DNA of 64,000 nt from Stutzerimonas stutzeri. Lineage in GTDB: Bacteria > Pseudomonadota > Gammaproteobacteria > Pseudomonadales > Pseudomonadaceae. Of this stretch, positions 19,774 through 28,733 are shown piece by piece (position 1 is the first letter of the stretch; each line of letters opens with the position of its first letter). The DNA lies in contig NC_015740.1 of the NCBI RefSeq assembly GCF_000219605.1, positions 1,054,001 through 1,118,000 of the forward strand, in the 5' to 3' direction. Made by a program: the position numbers and the translations under genes. Under the pieces are notes generated by a model that was given only the letters and a program-made list of their open reading frames with translations, was not told the DNA's origin and made no database searches.

Positions 19774-21135
19774 TCAGCGTACGCCGGAGCTGCGCAGGGC
19801 TGCCGGGGTGTACTGGTTGGAGTTGGCCTTGTAGTTATAGGTGTAGGGGTTCTTCTCTTCGTTCTTCATGCCCATGACCAGGTAGCGGCCGGAAATGAGG
19901 TCGTAGAGGGTCTCCATGGAGTACAGCGGAACCTGCACATTGTAGAAGTGCAGGCCGTGGGCTTCGGCCACGCGCCAGAGCTGATTGCGACCGTCGTAAT
20001 GATCGACCACTGCGGCCTGCCAGGTGTCCTCGTCGATGAAGAAGTGGCGCTTGGCATAGATATGGCGCTCACCCGTCTTCAGGGTCGCTTCCACTTCCCA
20101 CACGCGGTGCAGCTCGTAGCGAGTCAGATCCTGGTTGATGTGGCCGGGCTTGATGATGTCGCTGTACTTGAGCTGCGGCGAATCCAGGCGATAGGCGTTG
20201 TACGGGATGTACAGCTCCTTCTTGCCGATCAGCTTCCAGTCGTAGCGGTCCGGCGCGCCGTTGAACATGTCCAGATTGTCGGAGGTACGCAGGCCGTCCG
20301 CTGCGGTGCCCGGGCCGTCATAGGCGACCTGCGGGGCGCGGCGCACGCGGCGCTGGCCGGCGTTGTAAATCCACGCCATTCGCGGTTCCTTCACCTGGTC
20401 CAGGGTTTCGTGCACCAGCAGCACGTTGCCGGCCAGGCGGGAGGGTTCGGTGACCTGCTGCTTGAAATAGAACAGCACGTTGCCATGCTTCTCCGGCTTG
20501 TAGTCGGTGAGGGTGTCGGTGTAGACCACCTCGTCGACGAACTTCACCAGGCTGAAGTTGCCGTTCACCTGCGGCGTGGCCTGGGCGACGACGCGACGCG
20601 CCGAGCCGCCACGGTAGCGGGTGATGTGGTTCCAGATGACTTCCAGACCGTCCTTGGGAATCGGGAAGGCGATGGCCTTCTCGAAGTTCTCCAGGCCGTT
20701 GCCGCCGCGAACCAGCTGGGTCTGCGTGGCGTTGCGGGCCGCCGCGTCGTAGACGTGCTGCGGCATGGCGGCGCTGCGCCGGGTCTCGTACACCGGCAGC
20801 CGGTAGCTGTCCGGGTAACGCTTGAACATGGCGATCTGGCCGGGCGTGAGGTTGGCCTTGTACTGCTCGTAGTTCTGCGCGGTGATGGTGAACTTCGGCT
20901 TGTCGCCGGCATAGGGATCGCCGACGAAGCCATCGGGCGAAACCGGAGCGGCATCCTGCGCCAGACCGCCGGTCCAGGCGGGAATGGTGCCTGCCGCATT
21001 ACCAGCCTTCTCGGCGCCGACCGGGGTCAGTTCGCTGCCCAGGCGTGCCGCCTCGGACTGGGATACCGCGGCCATGGCGCTGCTGGCCAGCAGCGATAGG
21101 GTTAAGGCTCCGGTTGTGAACATTGTTGTTTTCAT
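19774..21135 (-). CDS. DUF1329 domain protein (exported)
   Basis: 453 residues with a Sec signal peptide (cleavage near SSAMA-AVS). The mature protein is a DUF1329 domain, related to the LolA/LolB-like outer-membrane lipoprotein sorting fold. Seen: the frequent N-terminal ELTPVGAEKAGNAAGTIPAWTGGL, the central RRVRRAPQVAYDGPGTAADGLRT and RHIYAKRHFFIDEDTWQ. Pseudomonas members often sit with DUF1302 porin-like genes in lipid or sterol metabolism; no DUF1302 partner is visible here. Start at 21135 has AGGA seven bases upstream. Confidence 0.85.
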   Translation of the reverse strand: MKTTMFTTGALTLSLLASSAMAAVSQSEAARLGSELTPVGAEKAGNAAGTIPAWTGGLAQDAAPVSPDGFVGDPYAGDKPKFTITAQNYEQYKANLTPGQIAMFKRYPDSYRLPVYETRRSAAMPQHVYDAAARNATQTQLVRGGNGLENFEKAIAFPIPKDGLEVIWNHITRYRGGSARRVVAQATPQVNGNFSLVKFVDEVVYTDTLTDYKPEKHGNVLFYFKQQVTEPSRLAGNVLLVHETLDQVKEPRMAWIYNAGQRRVRRAPQVAYDGPGTAADGLRTSDNLDMFNGAPDRYDWKLIGKKELYIPYNAYRLDSPQLKYSDIIKPGHINQDLTRYELHRVWEVEATLKTGERHIYAKRHFFIDEDTWQAAVVDHYDGRNQLWRVAEAHGLHFYNVQVPLYSMETLYDLISGRYLVMGMKNEEKNPYTYNYKANSNQYTPAALRSSGVR

Positions 21136-21476
21136 TATTTCGTCCTGTGGTTCTGAATACTGATTCCCCGTGGCGCAGCCGAAGCGGCGCCAAGTGATCG
21201 GCGTAGCGATGTGTGCCGGCAGCGGCTCCGGGTGATGCCGTGGATGTCGCTGTCGACCCCCGCACACGCTCTATTTCGCCGTTTCGAGGTATGCCGAGGG
21301 TGAAGGTGGGGCCGGTCATAAGTCAAGGCCGACCGGTGAAGATGGCGTCATAATCCGGGGTGATGATGGTGCCGGCGCGCGCCATTTCGTCGGTTTTGCC
21401 GGGGAAGGAAGGGCTGCACAGGTAAACTGGGCGGCTGTCCGGCGTCGGCCGGTCGACATGTAATCGAGGAATCCCG
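21136..21476. other. 341-bp divergent intergenic region
   Basis: Lies between the DUF1329 gene (minus) and a small membrane protein gene (plus). It contains a short inverted repeat CCGGTC/GACCGG around 21312-21335 with CATAAT further on at 21349-21354, which could be a -10 for the plus-strand gene. No gene is apparent. Confidence 0.35.
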
Positions 21477-21749
21477 ATGCTGTTTCATGCGCAGACCGAG
21501 CTGATCCTGGCTCCGGCGTTGCTTCTCAATGTACTAGCGCTGGTATGCGCGCTATGCGGCGGATGGCTGCTGGCGGCGACCCAGTGGCGGGCCGCACGGG
21601 CCGGTTCGCGCGGTCAGGCCGCGGTCGGTTCGTCGGTGCTGCTGACTCGCGCAGCTGCAACCGCGCGGGTCAACCTGGCCTTCTACCGTTTCGGTGCAGG
21701 CGGGCTGGCGCTCGCCCTCGGCCTGTCCATGGCCTCGCGGATGCTCTGA
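21477..21749 (+). CDS. small membrane protein of unknown function (90 aa)
   Basis: 90 residues with two probable membrane helices (about 10-32 LAPALLLNVLALVCALCGGWLLA, split here by the loop after Trp, and about 70-88 near the C-terminus). The middle part is Ala/Arg-rich. A GAGGAA ribosome site lies seven bases before the ATG. It converges on the acyltransferase gene with a 9-bp gap. I do not recognize the family. Confidence 0.6.
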   Translation: MLFHAQTELILAPALLLNVLALVCALCGGWLLAATQWRAARAGSRGQAAVGSSVLLTRAAATARVNLAFYRFGAGGLALALGLSMASRML

Positions 21750-21758
21750 GCGGACTGT

Positions 21759-22925
21759 TCAGGGCTCCAACCCAGCCAGCAGGCGGTACTGGTTGCGCAC
21801 CGGGGTCGCGTACTGCTGGATCAGGTACGGCTGCTGCACGCTCGGGCAGGCAGCCAGACGTTTGCTCCATTCGGCTTCGGCCCGCTCGATTTCCTCGCGG
21901 CTGAACAGTTCGGCGGCACTGGGCACCTTGATTTCCGGGTCCTGCTCGTCCCATAGCCGGTAGGCCAGGTAGTGCACCGGAAACAGCCGGTAGCTACCGA
22001 GAATCTGCCGATCCACCGCTATGGCCATCTGCTTGGCGTCGTCCGGCACGCTTTCCATCGGCGAGCCGAAGGCAATGTGTACGCGGCCTTTATAGCCGGT
22101 GATACCCAACGCGATGCTGGTGTCATCCTCGCCCGGAGCCTTGCTGTAGGTTCCGGTCGTGGCGCGGATGTAGAGCTCCCGGGCCTTGGCCTGATCGCAG
22201 GGGTCGTACTCGTAGCTGATCGATACCGGCACCGGACGCAGCGCCTCCAGCGCCTCGGCGAAGGCTTCGTCCTTGCGGCTCATGTGCAGCATCTTGAGGA
22301 TGGCCGAATCGGTACGGTCGTCACCATCCTTGGCGCGGCCCTCGGCCTGGGCGATCCAGACCGACTCGCCGTCGTTGCGTATCGAGTGATTGATGTACGC
22401 CGAGAGTACCTGATAGGCGGCCAGCTTCTCCCGGCGGCCAGTGATGGAACGGCGCACGATGAAGCTCTTGTTCAGGCGCATCAGGTCGCTGACGAAGGGG
22501 CGTTGCAGCAGGTTGTCGCCGATGGCGATGCGCGGTGTGCGGATGCCGGCCTGGTAGACCGCGTAGTTGACGAAGGCCGGGTCCATCACGATGTCGCGGT
22601 GATTGGCCAGGAACAGGTAGGCGCGGCCCTTCTGCAGGTGCTCCAGTCCGGAGAAGGTCACGCCGTCGGTGGCGCGCTCGATGGTCCGGTCGATATAGGC
22701 TTCGATCTTGTGCTGCAGGGCATCCACTGTATGGATGCTGGCGAACTGCTTGCGCAGGCGGCGCGAGATCACCGGCTTGATCAGCCAGCCCATGCTGTCG
22801 GCCAGGCGCGGGAAGCGGAAGTGCGCCAGAATGTCGAGAAACTCCCGGTCAGCGAACAGGCGCGCCATGACAGTCGGTACTTCGGCGTCGGCGTAGGGTC
22901 GGATGGCTTCGAATTCGTCCATCAT
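21759..22925 (-). CDS. PlsC-like 1-acyl-sn-glycerol-3-phosphate acyltransferase family protein
   Basis: 388-residue acyltransferase, longer than classic PlsC. Seen: the catalytic HX4D motif NHRDIVMD around residues 107-114, substrate-binding FIVRRSITGRREK and block III AQAEGRAKDGDDRTD. Extensions lie on both sides of the ~190-residue core. The family transfers acyl chains to lysophospholipids or related acceptors at the inner membrane; the exact acceptor is unknown. Tandem ATG codons at 22925 and 22922 are both possible. Confidence 0.8.
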   Translation of the reverse strand: MMDEFEAIRPYADAEVPTVMARLFADREFLDILAHFRFPRLADSMGWLIKPVISRRLRKQFASIHTVDALQHKIEAYIDRTIERATDGVTFSGLEHLQKGRAYLFLANHRDIVMDPAFVNYAVYQAGIRTPRIAIGDNLLQRPFVSDLMRLNKSFIVRRSITGRREKLAAYQVLSAYINHSIRNDGESVWIAQAEGRAKDGDDRTDSAILKMLHMSRKDEAFAEALEALRPVPVSISYEYDPCDQAKARELYIRATTGTYSKAPGEDDTSIALGITGYKGRVHIAFGSPMESVPDDAKQMAIAVDRQILGSYRLFPVHYLAYRLWDEQDPEIKVPSAAELFSREEIERAEAEWSKRLAACPSVQQPYLIQQYATPVRNQYRLLAGLEP

Positions 22926-23162
22926 GCTCTCTGTAAAGGAAATGAGGAACGGGCCTGCAGCACAGGGCAGGGCGATTTGCGGAACGGACCGGAGCCGGCT
23001 GGCTCATACTCATGGAGTTCGGATGCCGTTTCGCCTGATCGTCTGCCGATGCCTGCGACCCAGAGGTGTCACTGCGAGGCGCACCGGGTCGGTCTTCTCA
23101 AAAGGTGCGAATCGACAACCTTTGAAGACGGCGATTATAGCGACAAGTCACGTGGAGGATTG

Positions 23163-23345
23163 ATGCTCGAGACACAGGTCTATCAGTGCCCGTATTGCGG
23201 CGAGGCGGTAGAGACCACGCTCGATCTCAGTGCCGGTGATCAGCAGTACATCGAGGACTGCGCGGTGTGCTGCCGCCCGGTGCAGTTCGACCTGCGTACC
23301 GATGGTGTCGACTGGCAACTACAGGTCTTCAGGGAGGACGAATGA
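23163..23345 (+). CDS. CPXCG motif-containing cysteine-rich protein
   Basis: 60-residue zinc-ribbon-like protein. Seen: CPYCGEAVE near the N-terminus and a second pair ECDC-like arrangement in EDCAVCCRPVQF, giving four or five cysteines for a metal site. Family members in Pseudomonas are uncharacterized. A GGAGG ribosome site lies just upstream. The stop overlaps the next ATG (ATGA), so it is co-translated with the DUF2007 gene. Confidence 0.82.
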   Translation: MLETQVYQCPYCGEAVETTLDLSAGDQQYIEDCAVCCRPVQFDLRTDGVDWQLQVFREDE

Positions 23346-23605
23346 TGCGTCGCATCTACGAGCCGCGCGACCTGCTGGAAGCGGAAATGCTCAGCGGCAT
23401 GCTGGTGGCCGAGGGCATCGAGGCATTCCTTGCCGGTAGCCACCTGATCGGCGCCATGGGTGAGTTGCCCGCAGCGGGGCTGCTCGGTCTGATGGTGCCG
23501 GACGAGGATGCCGAACGCGCGCGCCAGCTGATCGCTGCGTACAATGGCGCCGAGCCGGTGCCGGGCGATGAACCGGAGAGCTATCCCGGCGAACTGATCT
23601 GCTGA
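23342..23605 (+). CDS. DUF2007 putative signal transducing protein
   Basis: 87 residues, MMRRIYEPRDLLEAEMLSGM at the start, the typical opening of the DUF2007 (PII-like fold) family: a beta strand followed by a helix that recognizes 'which is deeper' gene pairs is not known. Seen: IEAFLAGSHLIGAMGELPAAGLLGLMVPDEDAERARQLI in pieces consistent with the family. It overlaps the CPXCG gene by four bases and is followed by the SRAP gene 11 bp on, so the three probably form one operon. Function unknown. Confidence 0.78.
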   Translation: MMRRIYEPRDLLEAEMLSGMLVAEGIEAFLAGSHLIGAMGELPAAGLLGLMVPDEDAERARQLIAAYNGAEPVPGDEPESYPGELIC

Positions 23606-23616
23606 CGAGTTCCCTT

Positions 23617-24234
23617 ATGTGCGGCCGCTACGCCCTTTTCCGCTGGAGCCAGGATTTCGCCGCCTTGCCCGGTTTTCCTTCCGATCAAAGACCGCACTGG
23701 AGTCTCGCGCCGGGCGCTTCGGTGCTGCTGCTGCGCCAGGCCGACAGAGGCTTGCAGCTGGACCGGGTGCGCTGGGGGCTGACGCCTGCCTGGCTGACTG
23801 ACCTGACCCGCACACCGGCCCAGGCCCGGGCCGAAACCCTGGCCGAGCAGCCCATGTTCCGCGAAGCCTTTCGCCTGCGTCGCGGGCTGTTGCCGGCCAA
23901 CGGCTTCTATGAGTGGCGCGGCTCGGCCCGCAAGCGCCCGTACTGGATGACTTGTGACGGCTCGCTCGCCTATTTCGCGGCGCTCTGGGAAGCCTATCCG
24001 GTGCAGGGGCACACCTATCTCAGCGCAGCTGTCGTGACCCAGCCGGCGGCGACGCTACGCCGGCCATTGATCCTCGACGAGGCCCGACAGGCGGCCTGGC
24101 TCGACCCCGCCACGCCGCTCGAAACGCTGCAGCAGTTGCTGCTGCAGCCGAGCCCGGCACTGCGCGAACGGCCGCTGGCGACGTTGGTCAACGATCCGCG
24201 CCTCGATGCGCCCGAATGCCTCACCCCGGCTTGA
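23617..24234 (+). CDS. SRAP (YedK/HMCES-like) DNA abasic-site protein, divergent active site
   Basis: 205-residue SOS response-associated peptidase family protein; E. coli YedK and human HMCES crosslink to abasic sites in single-stranded DNA through Cys2. Seen: MCGRYALF at the N-terminus (Cys2 kept after Met removal), WGLTPAWL, and NGFYEWRG carrying the catalytic Glu. Two usual residues differ: the NARSE-type Asn reads QARAET and the His before RRP-L-[IV]-L reads ATLRRPLIL. The third gene of a probable CPXCG-DUF2007-SRAP operon. Family call firm; biochemical competence uncertain. Confidence 0.85.
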   Translation: MCGRYALFRWSQDFAALPGFPSDQRPHWSLAPGASVLLLRQADRGLQLDRVRWGLTPAWLTDLTRTPAQARAETLAEQPMFREAFRLRRGLLPANGFYEWRGSARKRPYWMTCDGSLAYFAALWEAYPVQGHTYLSAAVVTQPAATLRRPLILDEARQAAWLDPATPLETLQQLLLQPSPALRERPLATLVNDPRLDAPECLTPA

Positions 24235-24258
24235 GGCGGGGCCTTCGGAGCGTCTGCG

Positions 24259-26388
24259 TCAGACCTTGAACTGATTGATCAGCCGGCGCTGCTGCTCGGC
24301 CAGACGCGTCAGGCCGGCGCTCGCCTGGCTGGCTTCCTCGGCGCCGCCAGCGACGTCCTGGGCGACCTGACCGATGTTGGTGACATTGCGGTTGATGTCT
24401 TCGGCCACCGCGCTCTGTTCCTCGGCGGCGCTGGCGATCTGGTTGTTCATGTCGTTGATCAGCGAAACCGCCTGGGTGATTGCCTGCAGCGCCTCGGCTG
24501 CCGCATCGGCCTGCTCGACGCTGCGCTGCGTGCGGCTCTGGCTCTGTTCCATCACCTGTACCACGTCCCGCGTGCCGTTCTGCAGCTGCTGGATCATCTG
24601 CTGGATCTCACCGGTGGCCTGCTGCGTCTTCTGCGCCAGATTGCGGACCTCGTCGGCCACCACGGCGAAGCCGCGGCCCTGCTCACCGGCACGGGCAGCC
24701 TCGATCGCCGCGTTCAGGGCCAGCAGGTTGGTCTGCTCGGCAATGCTGCGAATGGTCACCAGGATGGCATCGATGTTCTCGCTGTCGCGGGCCAGGGTCT
24801 GCACAACGTCCACGGCACGGCCGATTTCGCCGGCCAGTTCGGTGATGGTGGCGCCGGTATCCTGCACGATATGCCGGCCCTGATTGGCCGCGCGGTCGGC
24901 ATGGCTGGCAGCCTCCGCGGCCTGGGTCGCATTGCGCGCCACGTCCTGCGCCGTGGCGGTCATCTCGTGCACAGCGGTGGCGACCAGTTCGATCTCGGCC
25001 AGCTGCGTCTGCACGCCCTTGTCGGTACGGATGGCGATGTCGGCGGTGTGCTCGGACGCATCGCTGACCTTCTGCACCGAGCCGACCACCTCGCTGATCA
25101 TGCCCTGCAGGCGTGTCAGGAACGTGTTGAAACCGGTGGCGATCTGGCCCAGCTCGTTGCGACTGTCGATATGCAGGCGCTGGGTCAGGTCACCTTCGCC
25201 CTGGCCGATGTTGTCCAGCATCACCACCATGTCGCGCAGCGGACGGGTGATGCGCCGGCTGATCAGCCAGATGGCCAGCAGACCGGCAACGGCGATGAGC
25301 ACGCCGATGATCAACATGGTGGTCAGACTGCTGCGGCTTTCCGCGCCGAGTGCCGCCATCAGCTGATCCAGATCCTTCATCACCTCGGCGATCGGCAGCT
25401 GCAGCATCAGGACCCAGCGCGCGTCGGTACCTTCGAAGGAGAACGGCAGGAACAATGCGACGTGCCCACCTGCCTGGTCGATCTGGTAATGGCTCTGCCC
25501 GGCTGGCAGGCGCTGGACCAGCACCTGCTCCTCGGCATCGAGAATCTGTGCTGCAGGCTTGCCGATCAGGCTCTTGTCGGTGCTGTAGGCAGCCAGGCGG
25601 CCGTTGTTGGAAATCAGCGCGATCTCGCCGACGCCGCCATAGAGCTGCGCGTTGGCGTTGCTCAGCAACTGCTGGATGAAGTCGACACTGATGTCCGCGC
25701 CAACGATGCCGTGAAACTTGCCATCGACCAGAATGGGGGCATTGAACGAGGAAAGAAGGTAGGTCTGGCCGTTCATGTCATACGGTGCCGGGTCGCCGAC
25801 GCACGGCTTGAGCTGTTCGCGCGGGCACAGGTAGTACTCGCCGGCGCGTATCCCGGTGTCGAGCAGCCTGGTGTCTTCGATGTCGGAGAGGCGGTCGATC
25901 TTCATTTGGCCGCTGCCATCGCGGTAGATCCAGCTGGCGAAGCGACCGTCGAGCATGCCCGGCTCGTCGCCGCGATACATCAGGTCGTTCGCATCCACGC
26001 CGTTCGGTTCCCAGGCGATATAGGTGCTGGTGAGATCGGGGTTCTCGATCAACGTCTGGCGCGCGAGATTGATCAGCTCCTCGCGCCTGAGGTTGGCCAT
26101 CGGCATGCCGTCATCACCGGTCAGTGCGGTGAGCGTATGCACCCTGGCCAGGCTGGTGGCGATCTGCAGGGGTGCCTGCAGCTGTGCCTGGATGCGGTTG
26201 ACCTGTGCCTGAGCCAGGGCGGTGACGCGCTGCTCCACCATGCCGTCGATCAGCGCGCGAGTCCGCTCCTCGACCAGCGCCTGGCTGCGCACGCCCGCCG
26301 CCAGTGCATAGAGCAACAGCGCCGCGATGACGGTCAGGGTGCAGGCGCCGGCCAGTGCGGCGAAGGCGGTCTGGATGGATCGGAACAT
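24259..26388 (-). CDS. methyl-accepting chemotaxis protein with dCache sensor
   Basis: 709-residue inner-membrane chemoreceptor. Seen: TM1 (about 8-32), a large periplasmic dCache_1-type region (about 37-350) with [13 protein letters not shown] and [20 protein letters not shown]2 (about 353-376), a HAMP domain starting [18 protein letters not shown], and a cytoplasmic signalling domain whose hairpin tip reads [20 protein letters not shown]. There is no C-terminal CheR-binding pentapeptide. The ligand is unknown. Divergent from the M48 peptidase gene; GGAG ribosome site. Likely the counterpart of PA4633 by position. Confidence 0.93.
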   Translation of the reverse strand: MFRSIQTAFAALAGACTLTVIAALLLYALAAGVRSQALVEERTRALIDGMVEQRVTALAQAQVNRIQAQLQAPLQIATSLARVHTLTALTGDDGMPMANLRREELINLARQTLIENPDLTSTYIAWEPNGVDANDLMYRGDEPGMLDGRFASWIYRDGSGQMKIDRLSDIEDTRLLDTGIRAGEYYLCPREQLKPCVGDPAPYDMNGQTYLLSSFNAPILVDGKFHGIVGADISVDFIQQLLSNANAQLYGGVGEIALISNNGRLAAYSTDKSLIGKPAAQILDAEEQVLVQRLPAGQSHYQIDQAGGHVALFLPFSFEGTDARWVLMLQLPIAEVMKDLDQLMAALGAESRSSLTTMLIIGVLIAVAGLLAIWLISRRITRPLRDMVVMLDNIGQGEGDLTQRLHIDSRNELGQIATGFNTFLTRLQGMISEVVGSVQKVSDASEHTADIAIRTDKGVQTQLAEIELVATAVHEMTATAQDVARNATQAAEAASHADRAANQGRHIVQDTGATITELAGEIGRAVDVVQTLARDSENIDAILVTIRSIAEQTNLLALNAAIEAARAGEQGRGFAVVADEVRNLAQKTQQATGEIQQMIQQLQNGTRDVVQVMEQSQSRTQRSVEQADAAAEALQAITQAVSLINDMNNQIASAAEEQSAVAEDINRNVTNIGQVAQDVAGGAEEASQASAGLTRLAEQQRRLINQFKV

Positions 26389-26517
26389 GGCGTTACTCCA
26401 GTTGCGCAGCGGATAGCCACCTTATCGGCAGGATTTGCGACAACTGCAGCGGGGCGGCCGGTTGCCTGCCCGATAGGCCCGATCTAGGATACGGTGCAGG
26501 TTTTCCGGAGAGACTCG

Positions 26518-27336
26518 ATGTTCAAGCCGCGCACGTTATCCATGCTGATCGCCGCCACCGCGCTGGCCGGCTGTCAGGCCGTCAACACCACCAGCGGTGG
26601 GGCCGTGGGGGTCGACCGCAAGCAGTACATGTTCAGCATGCTGTCGACCGACCAGGTCAACCAGATGTATGCCCAGTCCTATCAGGAAACGCTCAGCGCT
26701 GCCGCAAGCAAGGGCGTGCTGGAAAAGAACACGGCGATTGCCAAGCGCGTCAATGGCATCGCCGAGCGGCTGATCGCCAAGGTCGGCGTATTCCGCCCGG
26801 ATGCCGCGCAGTGGGCCTGGGAAGTTAATGTCATCGACAGCCCCGAGCTGAATGCCAACTGCGGCCCGGGCGGCAAGATCATCTTCTATACCGGGTTGAT
26901 CGAGAAGCTGAAGCTCACCGACGACGAGATCGCCGCGGTGATGGGCCACGAGATCGCCCACGCGCTGCGTGAGCACGGGCGCGAGGCCATGTCCAAGGCC
27001 TACGGCGTGCAGATGGCCACCCAACTGGGCTCGGCGATGGGTGTCGGCACTGGCGGACTGCAGCTGGCGAACATGGGCGTCGAGTACCTGATGACGCTGC
27101 CCAACAGCCGTGGCAACGAGAACGAAGCCGACCTGATCGGCCTGGAGCTGGCCGCCCGTGCCGGTTACAACCCGAACGCGGCGATCACGCTGTGGGAAAA
27201 GATGGCCTCGGCCGGTGGCTCGGCTCCGCCTGAGTTCATGAGCACCCACCCGTCCTCGGCGACTCGCACGGCGGCGCTGCGTGCCAACATTCCGAAGGTG
27301 ATGCCGCTCTACGAGCAGGCTCGCGGCGGCCGCTGA
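26518..27336 (+). CDS. M48 family metallopeptidase lipoprotein (LoiP/YcaL-like)
   Basis: 272-residue zinc peptidase anchored as a lipoprotein: lipobox LAGC with lipid Cys at 19. Seen: catalytic HEIAH at about residues 144-148 within AVMGHEIAHALREHGRE, and the third ligand in NENEADLIGLELAARAGYNP around 200. Relatives degrade or quality-check envelope proteins. I chose the ATG at 26518 with GGAG upstream rather than an earlier GTG, because only this start gives a proper signal peptide. Confidence 0.9.
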   Translation: MFKPRTLSMLIAATALAGCQAVNTTSGGAVGVDRKQYMFSMLSTDQVNQMYAQSYQETLSAAASKGVLEKNTAIAKRVNGIAERLIAKVGVFRPDAAQWAWEVNVIDSPELNANCGPGGKIIFYTGLIEKLKLTDDEIAAVMGHEIAHALREHGREAMSKAYGVQMATQLGSAMGVGTGGLQLANMGVEYLMTLPNSRGNENEADLIGLELAARAGYNPNAAITLWEKMASAGGSAPPEFMSTHPSSATRTAALRANIPKVMPLYEQARGGR

Positions 27337-27344
27337 CGAAGATG

Positions 27345-27369
27345 GTCGCCGACCGCTCAGGTCGGCGAC
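27345..27369. terminator. hairpin between converging M48 and SnoaL-like genes
   Basis: Perfect 10-bp stem (27345-27354 with 27360-27369), 5-nt loop, overlapping the stop of the minus-strand gene. No clear T run. Confidence 0.5.
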
Positions 27370-27800
27370 AGTAGGGTCGAGAGAGGCGTTTCGATACCCA
27401 GCTGCTGGTGCACACCCTCGAGATCGATGAGGGTGTTGACCTCCTCGATGTCGCCGGCAGGATTGAGCGTCCAGACGCTCATGGCGGCGATGGCGAGGAT
27501 CTTGTCGGTGACCGAATAGCCAAACAGGGGCGTGGCCAGCGTACCCATCACCGTGCTCGAGGTGACCACCTTGTGGCCCTCGCAGATGCACTCATCCACC
27601 ACCACTTCCAGGTCCGGCATGGCCGCACGCACGTTGCGCACGAGTTCGGCGAAGCCTGCGCTGTTCAGCGGCTGGCTGATGAATGAGCCCTTGTAGGCGA
27701 AATACTTGCTCTGCATCTGTTCGGAAAGGGCCAGGCGGCCCTTGTTCCAGCTCAGATCGATATGGTTGCAGACTCGTTTCTTGCGTCCATCCGCTGACAT
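27357..27800 (-). CDS. SnoaL-like polyketide cyclase / ester cyclase family protein
   Basis: 147-residue soluble protein of the NTF2-like SnoaL group. Seen: RVCNHIDLSWNKGRLALSEQ, a middle section GFAELVRNVRAAMPDLEVVVDECICEGHKVV and the C-terminal WTLNPAGDIEEVNTLIDLEGVHQQLG, matching the usual ester cyclase layout. The active-site acids of true polyketide cyclases cannot be confirmed by eye. GAGGAG precedes the ATG by about 11 bases. No biosynthetic neighbours, so a housekeeping or detoxifying role is as likely. Confidence 0.72.
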   Translation of the reverse strand: MSADGRKKRVCNHIDLSWNKGRLALSEQMQSKYFAYKGSFISQPLNSAGFAELVRNVRAAMPDLEVVVDECICEGHKVVTSSTVMGTLATPLFGYSVTDKILAIAAMSVWTLNPAGDIEEVNTLIDLEGVHQQLGIETPLSTLLSPT

Positions 27801-27884
27801 GCAGCCGGTCTCCTCGGGGCGCTGGTGGTGCGCTGCGGTAGCGCACTCTATCAGCTCCGTCGGCGCGCAGATTTGCGCTGCGTA

Positions 27885-28472
27885 TCAGCCTGAGACAATC
27901 GTGCTCATGGTCACAGCCTGATAACCGGCGTAGACGGCGAGAGCGGCGAAACCGCCGGCCGCGACCCGGCGAATCAGCGTCAGCGGCAGGCGATCGGCCG
28001 CGAAATGGCTCACCAGCACCACAGGAACGTTGGCCAGCAGCATGCCGACCGTGGTGCCGAGAATGACCAACACGAACTCGGGGTATTGCGCAGCCAGCAT
28101 CACTGTGGCGACCTGGGTCTTGTCGCCCATCTCGGCGATGAAAAAGGCGATTGTGGTGGCGACGAAGGGGCCATAGGGGCGACCGAGCCTGGCATCGTCA
28201 TCGTCGAGCTTGTCGGGCACCAGCGTCCACAGCGCCACGGCGGCGAAGCTCGCGGCGAGAATCCAGCTCAGCACGACCGGCGAGAACAGGCTTGATACCC
28301 AGCTGCCCACGGCACCGGCCGCGGCATGGTTGGCCAGTGTCGCCACGACGATGCCCCAGATGATCGGCCAGGGGCGGCGATAGCGGGCCGCCAGCAGAAG
28401 CGCGAGCAATTGGGTCTTGTCGCCGATTTCGGCGAGGGCAACGATGAGGGTGGGAACGAAGAACGATTCCAA
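27885..28472 (-). CDS. TMEM165/GDT1 family manganese exporter-like protein
   Basis: 195-residue membrane protein of two homologous three-helix halves. Seen: the cation motif E-x-G-D-K-T twice, EIGDKTQLLALLLAAR near residue 15 and EMGDKTQVATVMLAAQ near residue 113, which defines the UPF0016/GDT1 family of Mn2+/Ca2+ transporters. The start is a TTG, with AAGG eight bases upstream; the nearest ATG (28477-28479) is in another frame. A yybP-ykoY riboswitch lies directly upstream, fitting manganese export. Symbol left blank because naming varies. Confidence 0.9.
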   Translation of the reverse strand: MESFFVPTLIVALAEIGDKTQLLALLLAARYRRPWPIIWGIVVATLANHAAAGAVGSWVSSLFSPVVLSWILAASFAAVALWTLVPDKLDDDDARLGRPYGPFVATTIAFFIAEMGDKTQVATVMLAAQYPEFVLVILGTTVGMLLANVPVVLVSHFAADRLPLTLIRRVAAGGFAALAVYAGYQAVTMSTIVSG

Positions 28473-28484
28473 GCGGCATTCCTT

Positions 28485-28680
28485 ACAGGGCGGGTCGACA
28501 GATTCACCATGACATGCGCAGCCTGCCCGCCCGGGTCAGGTGTACATGTCATGGGTCTTGTCAAACCGGGCCATGCGCTATTGCTAGGCTGGCCGGTCGC
28601 ATGCGCCATGGTCTGCGGACCAAGTGTGTTGACGCATGCCGGACGAGCAGGGCGCTCGTCGGAGACTACTCCCCCAAGGA
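28485..28680 (-). ncRNA. yybP-ykoY manganese riboswitch
   Basis: The leader of the GDT1-family gene contains the conserved 5' element GGGGGAGTAG (28666-28675, minus), an internal GCGTCAACAC segment, the CAAGACC element and a perfect 10-bp helix (28507-28516 with 28545-28554) whose 3' strand runs into GGTGAA. This layout matches my knowledge of the yybP-ykoY class, which turns on Mn2+ exporters when Mn2+ binds. The 3' end lies close to the AAGG ribosome site, so control of translation initiation is likely. A covariance-model search would settle it. Confidence 0.82.
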
Positions 28681-28733
28681 CGGCGGCGAGTTTGCCGCAC
28701 CCGGCCGGTGGATGCAACCGCTCGTCGCCGGCC

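Noticed and set aside
19759-21099. 446-codon plus-strand frame over the DUF1329 gene
   Set aside because: Mirror of the minus-strand DUF1329 gene, which has a signal peptide, ribosome site and conserved family segments.
24871-26487. 538-codon frame opposite the chemoreceptor
   Set aside because: Shadow of a gene with complete HAMP and MCP signalling domains.
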